A stretch of 57,795 bases of DNA from Chloroflexota bacterium (GTDB lineage: Bacteria; Chloroflexota; UBA11872). The notes below the pieces were generated by a model. That model saw only the letters and a list, made by a program, of their open reading frames with translations, was not told the origin of the DNA and searched no databases. The stretch covers positions 1-57,795 of the forward strand of contig JAPPLN010000050.1 in NCBI GenBank assembly GCA_028874175.1. Direction: 5' to 3'. A program made the position numbers and the translations under genes. Below, piece after piece: positions 44,490 to 53,307 of the stretch (the stretch's first letter is position 1; each line of letters opens with the position of its first letter).

Positions 44490-45689
44490 CTAGCGTTTCC
44501 GGGCGCGCAGGGTATTGACCACGTCCACGGTGTCCACAATGCCCAGCACGTACCCGTCCTCGACCACGAAGTACAGCCGCCGATCCGTCTCATACGCCTT
44601 GTCGATCACCACGCTTAGCAGGTCGTCCGGCGCCACCACCGCCATGTCATCCACCGGGCGGGCAATCTCGCGCAGCTGGGTCTCCACCCGCCGCTCCAGC
44701 GGCACATCGCGCACGTCGTCCCCTTCCAGCATCCCAATCAGCTTTCCGGCGGCATCAACCACCGGCCGCAGGCCAAAGCGGTCGTGATACAGCCCACGTT
44801 CGATGAACTCCTGCACGGTCCCGTCGAACGGCACCGCCCCGGACTCCGGACGCAGGAGATCGCGGATGCGATAGCGATGTAGCTGTTGCCTGAGAATCGC
44901 GTCGCGATACCCGCTGCGCGCGGCGGACCACAGAAACCAGCCAATCACCGCGATCCAGAGCCATTGCACGGCTCCGCCAGAGGCTAGGAACTGAATGAGG
45001 CCAAAAGCCATCAGCGCCACGCCCAAGGCCGAACCCACGAAGCTGGCTACCCGAGTGCCGCGCACCACGTCCCCCGTAGTCGCCCACACGATCGACCGCA
45101 AAATCCGACCACCGTCCAGCGGAAACCCCGGCAGCAGATTGAACACGACAAGCGCTAGGTTCATTTCGCCCAGCCATTGGGCCGTAACGCCGGGGATTGA
45201 CACCGCCGCCAACTGACCGGCGAGCACCAGGAACAGGCCGCCCAGAACCGCGCTGGTCACCGGGCCAACGATGGTGATCATGAGTTCCTGGCTCGGGCGA
45301 TCGGGCTCGCGATCCATCTCGGCCAGCCCGCCGAAGACGAACAGCCGGATACTGCGAACCGGAATGCCCGTGCGCACCGCCACCACCGTATGCGCCGCCT
45401 CGTGCGCCACGATGCACGCAAAGAACAGCAAACTGGTCACCACGCCTGCCGCCCAGATCGCGGGCCACGTCACGTCCGGTTGAACGCCCTCCGCCACGCT
45501 GGCCTCGATCAACCGCCGCGGGATCAGCGAGGTCGCCGTCGTCCAGGTCACGACCGCGAAGATGATCAGCCAGCTGGCATCGATGTTGAAATCGGTGCCG
45601 CCAACCCTGAATAGCCGCCATAGACCGAACGGTGTCCGCCCGCGACCGCCGGCCCGCTCTTGGGTCCGGTTCTCGCGTGAGTCGCGCAG
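44490..45689 (-). CDS. Site-2-type M50 zinc protease with CBS pair
   Basis: This is an integral-membrane rhomboid-like metalloprotease of the site-2 group. Counting from CTG 45689, the zinc motif HEAAH lies at residues 96-100 in a membrane helix (CIVAHEAAHTVVAV). The second motif is NLLPGFPLDGGRIL with the ligand Asp. Two CBS domains fill the last 140 residues. The standard GTG at 45551 would remove the first membrane segment FNIDASWLIIFAVVTW and the LWRLFRVGGTDF strand that family members have. CTG 45689, with GGAGG eight bases before it, restores them. It begins 4 nt after the stop of a tiny basic TM gene. Confidence 0.85.
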   Translation of the reverse strand: MRDSRENRTQERAGGRGRTPFGLWRLFRVGGTDFNIDASWLIIFAVVTWTTATSLIPRRLIEASVAEGVQPDVTWPAIWAAGVVTSLLFFACIVAHEAAHTVVAVRTGIPVRSIRLFVFGGLAEMDREPDRPSQELMITIVGPVTSAVLGGLFLVLAGQLAAVSIPGVTAQWLGEMNLALVVFNLLPGFPLDGGRILRSIVWATTGDVVRGTRVASFVGSALGVALMAFGLIQFLASGGAVQWLWIAVIGWFLWSAARSGYRDAILRQQLHRYRIRDLLRPESGAVPFDGTVQEFIERGLYHDRFGLRPVVDAAGKLIGMLEGDDVRDVPLERRVETQLREIARPVDDMAVVAPDDLLSVVIDKAYETDRRLYFVVEDGYVLGIVDTVDVVNTLRARKR

Positions 45690-45693
45690 TGCC

Positions 45694-45882
45694 CTAGCCT
45701 CCGACTCCTGTGCCCAGCGCGGGCGCGATCAGCGACACGATCAGCATCAGCACCGCCAGCAGGGCCAGGATCGACCACACGCCCGACAGCGTAATCCAGC
45801 GCCGCGGGTTGAACCGCCGCGTCGTGCGCTCCTCGTTCGGTCGAACCCGCCGCCGTCGTCCCCGCCGGCGTCGCGCGCTCAT
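45694..45882 (-). CDS. Tiny Arg-rich single-membrane-span protein, 62 residues
   Basis: A very basic N-terminus (SARRRRGRRRRVRPNEER) is followed by one hydrophobic helix at residues 33-53 (GVWSILALLAVLMLIVSLIA). The stop codon overlaps the ribosome-binding region of the M50 gene, and the start is 19 nt after the NYN gene. Position and spacing in a dense operon argue it is real. I do not recognise a family; it could be a protease substrate or adaptor. Confidence 0.6.
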   Translation of the reverse strand: MSARRRRGRRRRVRPNEERTTRRFNPRRWITLSGVWSILALLAVLMLIVSLIAPALGTGVGG

Positions 45883-45901
45883 GGCCGCCCGACCAGGTGA
45901 A

Positions 45902-46651
45902 TCACGCTCTGGCCGCCGCGCGCGTCTTCCGGCGTGCGCCGTTCGATGAATTCGCGTGCAGGCTCGTGGCCGTCGACAAGTCGAACCAATCGTTCGCCGC
46001 CACCCGCAAGTCCTCCGACATCGCGTCCGCGAACGAATACGCCTCCACCCGCAGCCCGTGCTCGCGCAGGTAATCCACCATAGGCACGTAATCCCCGTCG
46101 CCCGACACCAGCGCCACCACGTCCATCGTCGGCAGCCGTCGGATCACATCCATTACTAGCACGATATCCAGGTCTGCCTTGCGCGTGCCATCGGCGAACA
46201 CCTTGATCGACTTGGTCACGATGTCGTACCCCTTCTCCCACACCGGCGCCACCGACCGCTGGTGCTCCAGCCGTCCGGCGAAATCCGCGTAGATCGGGCA
46301 GTAGGCCCGCGCGTGAATCAAGCGCCGGTCCGCCGTCACCTCGTCCAGCAGCTTTTTGAAGTCGATCCGAATCGGGTCGTCCGGGTCCCGGTCCGTCACG
46401 TTGGCCGTGTCCACAAACACGCCCAGCCGCAGGCTCGGCCCGGCGTTCGTAATCGTCGTCTGGTCCCGCAGCGCCCCCGCCATCCGCGTCAACTCGCGGG
46501 CCGAGTTCGCCAGCGCCCGTTCCCCCGGCCGCTCCTTCGAGATAACGTCCTTTAGCTCGTCAACCAGCATCCGCAAGTCCTGGCCGTCGGACGACACCTC
46601 GTCGCCCATGTGCAGTTCAATGTCTTCGGGAATTGGCGATACGCGGCGCAT
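45902..46651 (-). CDS. NYN domain (LabA-like) protein
   Basis: The core LRLGVFVDTANV (Asp near residue 80), KADLDIVLVMDVIRRLP and VALVSGDGDYVPMVDYLREHG matches the LabA/NYN RNase-like group, with all three acidic clusters present. The N-terminal 75 residues are helical and probably mediate assembly. The tail is Arg/Ala-rich. Its ATG overlaps the stop of the coiled-coil gene (TAATG), so translation of the pair is coupled, hinting at a physical complex. An RNase role is a family inference. Confidence 0.88.
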   Translation of the reverse strand: MRRVSPIPEDIELHMGDEVSSDGQDLRMLVDELKDVISKERPGERALANSARELTRMAGALRDQTTITNAGPSLRLGVFVDTANVTDRDPDDPIRIDFKKLLDEVTADRRLIHARAYCPIYADFAGRLEHQRSVAPVWEKGYDIVTKSIKVFADGTRKADLDIVLVMDVIRRLPTMDVVALVSGDGDYVPMVDYLREHGLRVEAYSFADAMSEDLRVAANDWFDLSTATSLHANSSNGARRKTRAAARA

Positions 46652-47229
46652 TACTTCTCGCTCTTTCGCTTCGAGCCCGCAGCCGCCTTCTTACGTGGCC
46701 CGCGCTTCGTCGCGCCGTTGGACTCGGTCTTCTCCGCCAGGTCTTGCAGCCGGCGATCGATCTCGTCCTGCCGCGCCTCCTCGCGCTTCTCACACTCCTC
46801 GCGTCGCCGCTTGATATCCGCCGCGTCCGGCGCAAACGACTCCAGCGCCTCCCAGATCGCGTTGATCCGGTCCGAATTCCCTTTGATCTCCAGGTTCGAG
46901 TTGAACGCCACCTCCGTCATCTCTTCGATGAACTCCAGTAGCCGCTTCTCCAGCGCCTCCACCTGGTTCCGCGTCTGGAACAGTGACGTATCCAGCGACT
47001 TGTCGCCCCGCTTGTACTGGCGCTCCGTATCGACGACCTGCTTCCGCAACTCGCCAAAGTTCTCCCGCAGCGCGTTCAGGTTGCGCGCGATCATCCGGTG
47101 ATGCGTCAGGTGTGAAACCGTCTTGTCCGAGTTGCTTTTGGCGGCCTCTTCGGTCCCGTTGGCCGATGTCGCCGCCGTCTCTGTTGACGCGCGCCGGCTA
47201 CGCCGTGCGCGCGAGCTCCTTGCTGCCAT
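46651..47229 (-). CDS. Coiled-coil protein of unknown function
   Basis: The 192-residue protein has a basic, Ser/Ala/Arg-rich N-terminus and long charged helices (NLNALRENFGELRKQVVDTE, NQVEALEKRLLEFIEEMTEV, KRRREECEKREEARQDEIDR). The tail is Lys-rich. No membrane segment or known domain is present. The start region overlaps the end of the CobW gene by 32 nt and its stop overlaps the ATG of the NYN gene. Operon context suggests it may partner the NYN protein. Function unknown. Confidence 0.7.
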   Translation of the reverse strand: MAARSSRARRSRRASTETAATSANGTEEAAKSNSDKTVSHLTHHRMIARNLNALRENFGELRKQVVDTERQYKRGDKSLDTSLFQTRNQVEALEKRLLEFIEEMTEVAFNSNLEIKGNSDRINAIWEALESFAPDAADIKRRREECEKREEARQDEIDRRLQDLAEKTESNGATKRGPRKKAAAGSKRKSEK

Positions 47230-48148
47230 GAGTAAGAGCTAGCTCCATTTCGTTGGTGTCCAGGTTTCGTCCGATCACGTCGATGTACAGCGGCGCCGGC
47301 CCGAACTCGCGGACCTCCCAGGCGCCCAGCACCACATCGACCAGCGCGCAGCCCGCCGCGTCGGGCACAAACCCCTTCGCGCGCACCACGTCGCCATATA
47401 CGCCCGCGGCCAGGTCGCCCACAAACGTGTCGACCCGCTCCGCGGGCAATGCGCCGGTGTCCAGCACCAGCCGTTCCAGGCCGCTTGCGGCCAAGTCGTC
47501 ATGCGGAACACGCGAGTCAAAGTCAACGTCGCCGCCAGCTCCCGCCCTGCGCGCGCGCCCCTGTCGGATGGCGGCCAGCAACAGGTCGGAATCGACGTTG
47601 CAATACTCGCTGTCCACAATCGCGGCCCCGGGATTCAAGCTGCGCGCCCACGCCCGCGCGTCCCGACGCTGGGCGTCACTCGCCGCGTCCGTCTTATTCA
47701 CCAGCACCAGGTCCGCATGCCGCACCTGGTTCGGGAAGAAATCGCCCAGGTGGTCCCGCACCAGGGCATAGCGCGTCGCGTCCAGCACCGTGATCACCGA
47801 GTCCACCGCCACAATGGAACGCACCGACGGACTCGCGAACACGTGCGCCAACGTGTCCGGCGAGGCCAGGCCCGTCGGTTCGATCACCAGCCGCTCCGGT
47901 CCAACGACCCGCGCAATCTCCTCCAGCGCCACCATCAGGTCGCCGCGCACCTCGCAACACACGCAACCGCCCACCAGTTGCCGTACCGTTAGGTCGTTTG
48001 AGGCCAGCACCACCTGGTCCACGCCCTCGATCCCAAACTCGTTCACCAGCAGCGCCGTCGATTCCACCGAGGCCAGGCGTGGAACCAGCGAACGCAACAA
48101 GGTTGTCTTTCCGGCTCCCAGGAACCCATACACGATGGTCGCCCTCAT
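47198..48148 (-). CDS. CobW/G3E family metal-chaperone GTPase
   Basis: The P-loop is GFLGAGKTT (residues 8-16). The family CxCC metal-binding motif is GGCVCCEVRG with Cys62, Cys64 and Cys65. IEPTGLASP is the G3-associated segment and NKTD the guanine motif. The family delivers zinc, cobalt or other metals using GTP. The C-terminal CobW_C domain is shortened but recognisable (AKGFVPDAAGCALVDVVLG). I start at ATG 48148 (MRATIVYGFL), the usual N-terminus, rather than 11 codons earlier. Gene order puts it first in the nine-gene minus run. Confidence 0.9.
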   Translation of the reverse strand: MRATIVYGFLGAGKTTLLRSLVPRLASVESTALLVNEFGIEGVDQVVLASNDLTVRQLVGGCVCCEVRGDLMVALEEIARVVGPERLVIEPTGLASPDTLAHVFASPSVRSIVAVDSVITVLDATRYALVRDHLGDFFPNQVRHADLVLVNKTDAASDAQRRDARAWARSLNPGAAIVDSEYCNVDSDLLLAAIRQGRARRAGAGGDVDFDSRVPHDDLAASGLERLVLDTGALPAERVDTFVGDLAAGVYGDVVRAKGFVPDAAGCALVDVVLGAWEVREFGPAPLYIDVIGRNLDTNEMELALTHGSKELARTA

Positions 48149-48508
48149 CGCGTAACGGCTCCTTCGCCGGCGCCATCTCATCCAAGGCGTATCCCCACCC
48201 GACGCACAACACTTGCGTCAGGTCAGGGACTCTAAGCATGGGGGTACAGTAAATCCCACCCCGAGTATCGCACGCTCCTTCTCCGTCATCCCGGCGTCTC
48301 CGCTCGTGGTCTGCGTAGGGGCTGTGTCTCTGACTCGCCCGTCGTCCGGTCGTGCCCCCGCAAATGCGCTCGTGGTGAGCCGGGCCGACGTCGGCGGCGG
48401 CCCTTTTCGAACCGCGCAGTCACCGCGCCCAGGCCATCCCTTGCAGCCATCCCCGACCACATGCTCCCAACCTCCGACTCCGGGTCGTACTACACTCCCC
48501 TCCCCAAC
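48149..48508. other. Intergenic region upstream of cobW-like gene
   Basis: No convincing gene is seen. It contains GTCATCCCGGCG (48284-48295), like the core of common dispersed bacterial repeats, and GGGGTACAGTAAATCCCACCCC (48241-48262) with short inverted GGGGT/ACCCC ends. The promoter of the nine-gene minus run should lie here, but no clear -35/-10 pair was found. Confidence 0.35.
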
Positions 48509-51184
48509 CTAAATCTCATCCATATCCCGCCAGTTCGCTCCCGTCTTCGCATCCACCGCCAGCGGCACGTGCAGCGGCACCGCCTTCGTCATCAACTCCC
48601 GCGCCACCCCCGCAAAGTCGTCCAGTTCCTCCGCCGGCAACTCGAACAGCAGGTCGTCATGCACCTGTAGCAGCATTTGCGCGGCGAAGCCCTGCTCGCG
48701 GATCGCCCGGTCCAGCTTCACCATCGCCACTTTCATGATGTCCGCCGTCGTCCCCTGGATCGGCATGTTGATCGCCATCCGCTCCGCCGCCGCCCGCTCG
48801 TGGAACGCCCGCGAGTTCAACTCCGGCAGGTACCGCCGACGCTGGAACAGCGTCTCCACGTACCCGCGCTCGTGCGCCAGCGCGATCGTCGAGTCCATGT
48901 ACCCCTTCACGCCCGGATACGTCGCGAAATACGTCTCGATGAACTTGGCCGCCTCCCCCCGCGAAAACTCCGTCCGCGACGCCAATCCCTGCGCGCTGAT
49001 CCCGTACACGATCCCGAAATTCGTCGTCTTCGCCAGCCGCCGCATGTCCTCCGTCACCTCGTCCAGCGGCACGTCATGCAGGCTCGCCGCCGTGGACGAA
49101 TGGATGTCGTGCCCGTTCGCGAACGCCTCGCACATCGCCGCGTCCTCGCTGATGTGCGCCAGCACCCGCAGGTCGATCTGCGAGTAATCGATCGCCAGCA
49201 GCGTCCACCCCTCGCGCCCCGCCACGAACGCCCGCCGGATTTCACGCCCCCGCGCCGTCCGGATCGGAATGTTCTGAAGATTCGGATTCGCCGACGACAA
49301 CCGCCCCGTCGCCGTTCCCGCCTGGTTGAACGTCGTATGCAGCCGACCCGTCGACGGATGCGCCAGGTCCGGCAGCGTGTCGATGTACGTCGACTTCAGC
49401 TTGCTCAGCTCCCGGTACTCCAGCACCCGCCCCACGATCGGGTTGTCGTCCACCAGCCCTTCCAGCACCCCGCTCGCCGTCGAGTAGCCGGTCTTCGTCT
49501 TCCGTCCCGCCGGCAGGCCCAGTTCCTCGAACAGCACCGTCCCCAGCTGCTTCGGCGAGTTGACGTTGAACTCATGCCCGGCGTCCGTGTAGATCCCCGA
49601 CTGCAGCTCCGCGATCTCCTCTGCCATCGCCCGCGACAACTCGCCCAGCGCCGCCGCGTCCAGCGTGATCCCGCGCCGTTCCATCTCGCTCAACACCAGC
49701 GCCAGCGGCATCTCCACGTCATGCAGCAGCTCCGTCAGCTTCAGGTCGTCGATTTCCGCGTCCATCTCCTCCGCCAGCCCCAGCGCCAGCGCCGCCCGCA
49801 GCGCCGCCGGAACCGCCGCGTCCTCCGGATCCGGGCGCATCAGCCCGCCCGCCACCTGCGCATCAGGCAGCGCCGGTTCCACTTCCAGCCCCTTCCGCCG
49901 GAACACCAGGTCGTCCAGCGTCCGCGGAATCGCGCTCGGCGTCGCCACATACGCTGCCAGCAGCAGGTCCGCCTCCACGCCCCGCAGCGCCACCGCCCGC
50001 GATGCCAGCGCGCTATGCAACAGCTTCGAGTCGAACGCCGCCTTCCCGGCCCTCTCGTCCTCCAGCCAGCCCTTCAACTCGTCCAGCGGCCCGGCCGCCT
50101 CGTCCAGGCTCACGTAGGCCGTCTCGTCGCCCCACGCCAACCCCAACCCCAGCAACTCCACGCTCCATGACGATCCGCGCGTATACGGAACCACCGCCGC
50201 CCGCTCCGCGCCCGCGAGTTTCTCCGCCAGCGCCTTCGCGCCCTCCGTGTCCGTTACCACCGCCGGCTCAACCTCCAGCGTCTCCGCTTCCTCGCGCGCC
50301 GAGGTGTCCAGGAACCCCATTCGCTCCACCACGTTTCGGAACTGCAACTCCCGCATCAGCGCCTGCACGGAATCCACGTCCGCCTGCCACAGCCGCGTCC
50401 GCTCGTCGTCGAGCTCCACCGGCACATCGCACACGATCGTTGCCAGCCGCCGCGACAGGTACGCCACCTCGTCCTGCCCCTCCAGCCGCCGCCGGATCGC
50501 CGGCCGGAGGTCTTCCAGGTGCGCGTAGATGTCGTCGATGTCGTCGTACGTCGCCAGCAAGGTCGACGCCGTTTTCTCCCCCACCCCCTTCACGCCGGGA
50601 ATGTTGTCCGAGCTGTCGCCGACCAGACCCTTGAAATCCACCACCTGCGACGGCCTGATCCCCCACCGGTCGGCGATCGCCGCCTCGTCGTAAATCAGCG
50701 GCTGCCCCGTCCGCGGATTCGTACTCAGCACGCGCACGTGCGGCGTCACCAGCTGCAGCGCGTCCCGGTCCCCGGTGATCAGCCAGACGTCAAACCCCTT
50801 CGCCTCCGCCTGCCGCGCCAGCGTCCCCAGCACGTCGTCGGCCTCGTACGGCTCCAGGTCGTAAATGGGAATCCCCAGGACCTCCAGCAACTCCCGGATC
50901 CGCCCGAACTGCGCCACCAGCATGTCGTCGGGCGCTTCCCGGTGCGCCTTATACGGCTCGTAGATCTCGTCCCGAAACGTCGGACCCGGCAGATCGAACG
51001 CCGCCGCCGCGTGATCCGGCGACAGCTCCTCAACCACCCGCAGCAGGATGTTGGTAAAGCCGAAAACCGCGTTCGTGGGCTCGCCGCTCGAGGTGGCGAA
51101 GTGGCGCGGCACCGCGTGGTAGGCGCGATGAATCAACGACATCGCGTCCAGGATCACCAGGCGGGGGCGCTCGGAAGCGTCCAT
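48509..51184 (-). CDS. polA: DNA polymerase I
   Basis: The N-terminal 290 residues form the 5'-3' flap exonuclease (LVILDAMSLIHRAYHAVP, YEADDVLGTLARQAE, GLVGDSSDNIPGVKGVGEKTA). The middle domain occupies the proofreading position, but the expected acidic DxE pair is missing (VVPYTRGSS instead), so 3'-5' exonuclease activity is probably lost, as in Taq. The polymerase domain has NPNLQNIPIRT, the metal motif LLAIDYSQIDLRVLAHIS, a KTTNFGIVYGIS O-helix region and QVHDDLLFE. I begin at ATG 51184, giving MDASERPRLVIL and 891 residues. The upstream histidine-kinase gene is divergent, 36 nt away. Confidence 0.96.
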   Translation of the reverse strand: MDASERPRLVILDAMSLIHRAYHAVPRHFATSSGEPTNAVFGFTNILLRVVEELSPDHAAAAFDLPGPTFRDEIYEPYKAHREAPDDMLVAQFGRIRELLEVLGIPIYDLEPYEADDVLGTLARQAEAKGFDVWLITGDRDALQLVTPHVRVLSTNPRTGQPLIYDEAAIADRWGIRPSQVVDFKGLVGDSSDNIPGVKGVGEKTASTLLATYDDIDDIYAHLEDLRPAIRRRLEGQDEVAYLSRRLATIVCDVPVELDDERTRLWQADVDSVQALMRELQFRNVVERMGFLDTSAREEAETLEVEPAVVTDTEGAKALAEKLAGAERAAVVPYTRGSSWSVELLGLGLAWGDETAYVSLDEAAGPLDELKGWLEDERAGKAAFDSKLLHSALASRAVALRGVEADLLLAAYVATPSAIPRTLDDLVFRRKGLEVEPALPDAQVAGGLMRPDPEDAAVPAALRAALALGLAEEMDAEIDDLKLTELLHDVEMPLALVLSEMERRGITLDAAALGELSRAMAEEIAELQSGIYTDAGHEFNVNSPKQLGTVLFEELGLPAGRKTKTGYSTASGVLEGLVDDNPIVGRVLEYRELSKLKSTYIDTLPDLAHPSTGRLHTTFNQAGTATGRLSSANPNLQNIPIRTARGREIRRAFVAGREGWTLLAIDYSQIDLRVLAHISEDAAMCEAFANGHDIHSSTAASLHDVPLDEVTEDMRRLAKTTNFGIVYGISAQGLASRTEFSRGEAAKFIETYFATYPGVKGYMDSTIALAHERGYVETLFQRRRYLPELNSRAFHERAAAERMAINMPIQGTTADIMKVAMVKLDRAIREQGFAAQMLLQVHDDLLFELPAEELDDFAGVARELMTKAVPLHVPLAVDAKTGANWRDMDEI

Positions 51185-51219
51185 ACTGATCAGTCTACGC
51201 GGCCCCTCATCGCAGCCCT

Positions 51220-53307
51220 GTGCAGCAGCGCTCCCCAACCGGATCCAATCGTCGCTGGACCCGCTCCCTGGCCGGCCAGATCGCCATCCTGGCCGCCGTC
51301 CCCACCGCCGCCGTCCTGCTCGCCGTCGCCGTCCTCACCCTTTTCCTCAACCAGCATTCCCGCCTCGAAACCCTCCTCCAGGCCGAAGCCGACCGCGCCC
51401 TCGCCCTCGCCACTCCCATTGAACGCGCCCTCACCGACACCCTCCGCACCAACTTGCGCTTCACGTCCACCACGCCGCCCAACCTCTTCCTCCACCGAAC
51501 CACCGGCGCCCGACTCGCCCAACAACTCGACGAGGCCCTCCGGCCCCCGGCCACGGAAACCCTCCAGCAAGCCCGCGCCGCCGGCGCCCTCGCCCTCTCC
51601 AACGTCGTCCAGACCTCCAACGGCCAGTCCGCAGTCGTCGCCACGGTACCGGATGGCTCCGTCATCCGCCTCGGCGTCATCCAGGTCGCCTCGGAAACGG
51701 CTGAATCCCCCTGGCGCTCCCTCCTCCAGGACCTCATCCCCACCGCCCCCAACGCCACCCTCGGCCTCGTCGACGCCGCGGCCTACGTCGCCTTCCACCA
51801 GGACCTCGACCAGGCCGGTCGTTCCGTGACTTCCTCCGGCGAACCCGGCGATCCGCTCTTCCAAACCGCCTCCGGCGCCCTCCTCCGCGGTCCCATGGTC
51901 GGCACCCAGCGCATCACCGGCTTTGCGCCCCTCGGCACGACCGGTTGGCGCCTGATCGTCGAACGCCCGTGGACCGCCCCGCTCGAAGCCTTCAGTGGCC
52001 CCGGCCCCCTCGTCCTCATCCCCCTCCTCGGCGCTGCGTTGCTTCCTGCCGCCCTCATCGGCCTCACCGCCGTCCGCGCCACCCGTCGCTTGCGCGACCT
52101 CGCCCTGGCCGCCCGCCGCATCGCCGCCGGCGACTTCCGACCCATCCCCTCCGCCGCCCGCACCGGCGACGAGATCGAGGACCTCACCACCCAGTTCGAA
52201 TCCATGGCCCGACAGCTCCAGTCCCTCTATGGCTCCCTCGAGCAGCGCGTCGCCGACCGCACCCGCGAGCTTGAAATCGTCGTCCGCGTCGCCCGTTCCA
52301 TCACCCAGACCCTCGACGCCCGCGAAATCCTCCGGGTCAGCGCCGCCGAACTCCCCCGCCACCCCCGCATCCAGGCCGCCTACGTCCGCCTCGCACCCGC
52401 CCAGGCCGAGCAACTCGGCCTAGCCGCCGCGCCCCCACCCGGCTGGGCCGAGGACGCCCCAACGGATCCCCCCGAATCCAACGGCCCCCTCCTCAGCCGC
52501 CCCACGTCCCCCGGTGACTGGATTCACTCCCTGCCGCTAACCGTGGCCGACAACGAAGGCGCCCTCCAGGTCCGCACCGCCGCCGACGACGGCGCCGAAC
52601 TCTCCAACTTCCTCCAGACCGTCGCCGCCCAGATCGGCATCGCCCTCGAAAACGCCCTGCTCTACCGCCAGGGCCAGGCCCGTGCCGCGCTCGATGAACG
52701 CATGCGCCTCGCCCGCGACATTCACGACACCGTCGCCCAGAGCCTCACCGGCGTCATCGTCCACCTCGAAGCCCTGGAACAGACCGCCGGGGATGCCACG
52801 GCGGCCTCCGACCACCGCGCCCGCGCGCTCGACCTGGCCCGCGTCGGCCTCCGCGAAGCCCGCCTCTCCGTGCAGGGTCTCCGCGCCTCCGCCCTCGATG
52901 GTCAGGACCTGGGCGACGCCCTCGCCGCCGTCGTCGACCGCGCCGACGCCTCCGGCCAGGCCGCCGCGCGCTTCAGTCTCCAGGGCGATGCCGCCGGCGT
53001 CCCCGCGCCCATCGCCAGCGAGCTCCTGCGTATCGGTGAGGAGGCCCTGGCCAACGCCCTCCGCCACGCCTCGCCCCACCACGTGCTCACCAGCCTCCAG
53101 GTCACCCACCACGCCGTTCGCCTCGTGGTCGAAGACGACGGCGCCGGCATCGACCCCACCGACCCCAACGAGTCCGGCTACGGCCTTGTCGGCATGCGCG
53201 AGCGCGCCGCGCGCCTGGGCGGCACACTCAGCATCGAAAGCCAACCCGGCGAAGGCACCCGCGTGCAGGCCCACATCCCGCTCCAGCCAGCCTCCGACGA
53301 CCGATGA
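51220..53307 (+). CDS. NarL-type sensor histidine kinase (TM, HAMP, GAF-like, HisKA_3)
   Basis: Two membrane segments (about residues 18-42 and 263-285) flank an extracytoplasmic sensor of about 220 residues of unknown ligand. A HAMP-like segment (ATRRLRDLALAARRIAAGDF) and a coiled coil lead to a GAF-like domain. The dimerisation domain carries the phospho-acceptor His502 in RLARDIHDTVAQSLTGV (HisKA_3 pattern). The HATPase domain has GEEALANALRHAS and EDDGAGIDP, with GYGLVGMRERA. The GTG start follows the polA start by 36 nt on the opposite strand. It overlaps the response regulator ATG by 4 nt (ATGA), confirming a cognate pair. Confidence 0.93.
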   Translation: MQQRSPTGSNRRWTRSLAGQIAILAAVPTAAVLLAVAVLTLFLNQHSRLETLLQAEADRALALATPIERALTDTLRTNLRFTSTTPPNLFLHRTTGARLAQQLDEALRPPATETLQQARAAGALALSNVVQTSNGQSAVVATVPDGSVIRLGVIQVASETAESPWRSLLQDLIPTAPNATLGLVDAAAYVAFHQDLDQAGRSVTSSGEPGDPLFQTASGALLRGPMVGTQRITGFAPLGTTGWRLIVERPWTAPLEAFSGPGPLVLIPLLGAALLPAALIGLTAVRATRRLRDLALAARRIAAGDFRPIPSAARTGDEIEDLTTQFESMARQLQSLYGSLEQRVADRTRELEIVVRVARSITQTLDAREILRVSAAELPRHPRIQAAYVRLAPAQAEQLGLAAAPPPGWAEDAPTDPPESNGPLLSRPTSPGDWIHSLPLTVADNEGALQVRTAADDGAELSNFLQTVAAQIGIALENALLYRQGQARAALDERMRLARDIHDTVAQSLTGVIVHLEALEQTAGDATAASDHRARALDLARVGLREARLSVQGLRASALDGQDLGDALAAVVDRADASGQAAARFSLQGDAAGVPAPIASELLRIGEEALANALRHASPHHVLTSLQVTHHAVRLVVEDDGAGIDPTDPNESGYGLVGMRERAARLGGTLSIESQPGEGTRVQAHIPLQPASDDR

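Noticed and set aside
48677..50170. 497-codon plus-strand frame opposite polA
   Set aside because: Arg/His/Gln-rich shadow; polA motifs are complete on the other strand.
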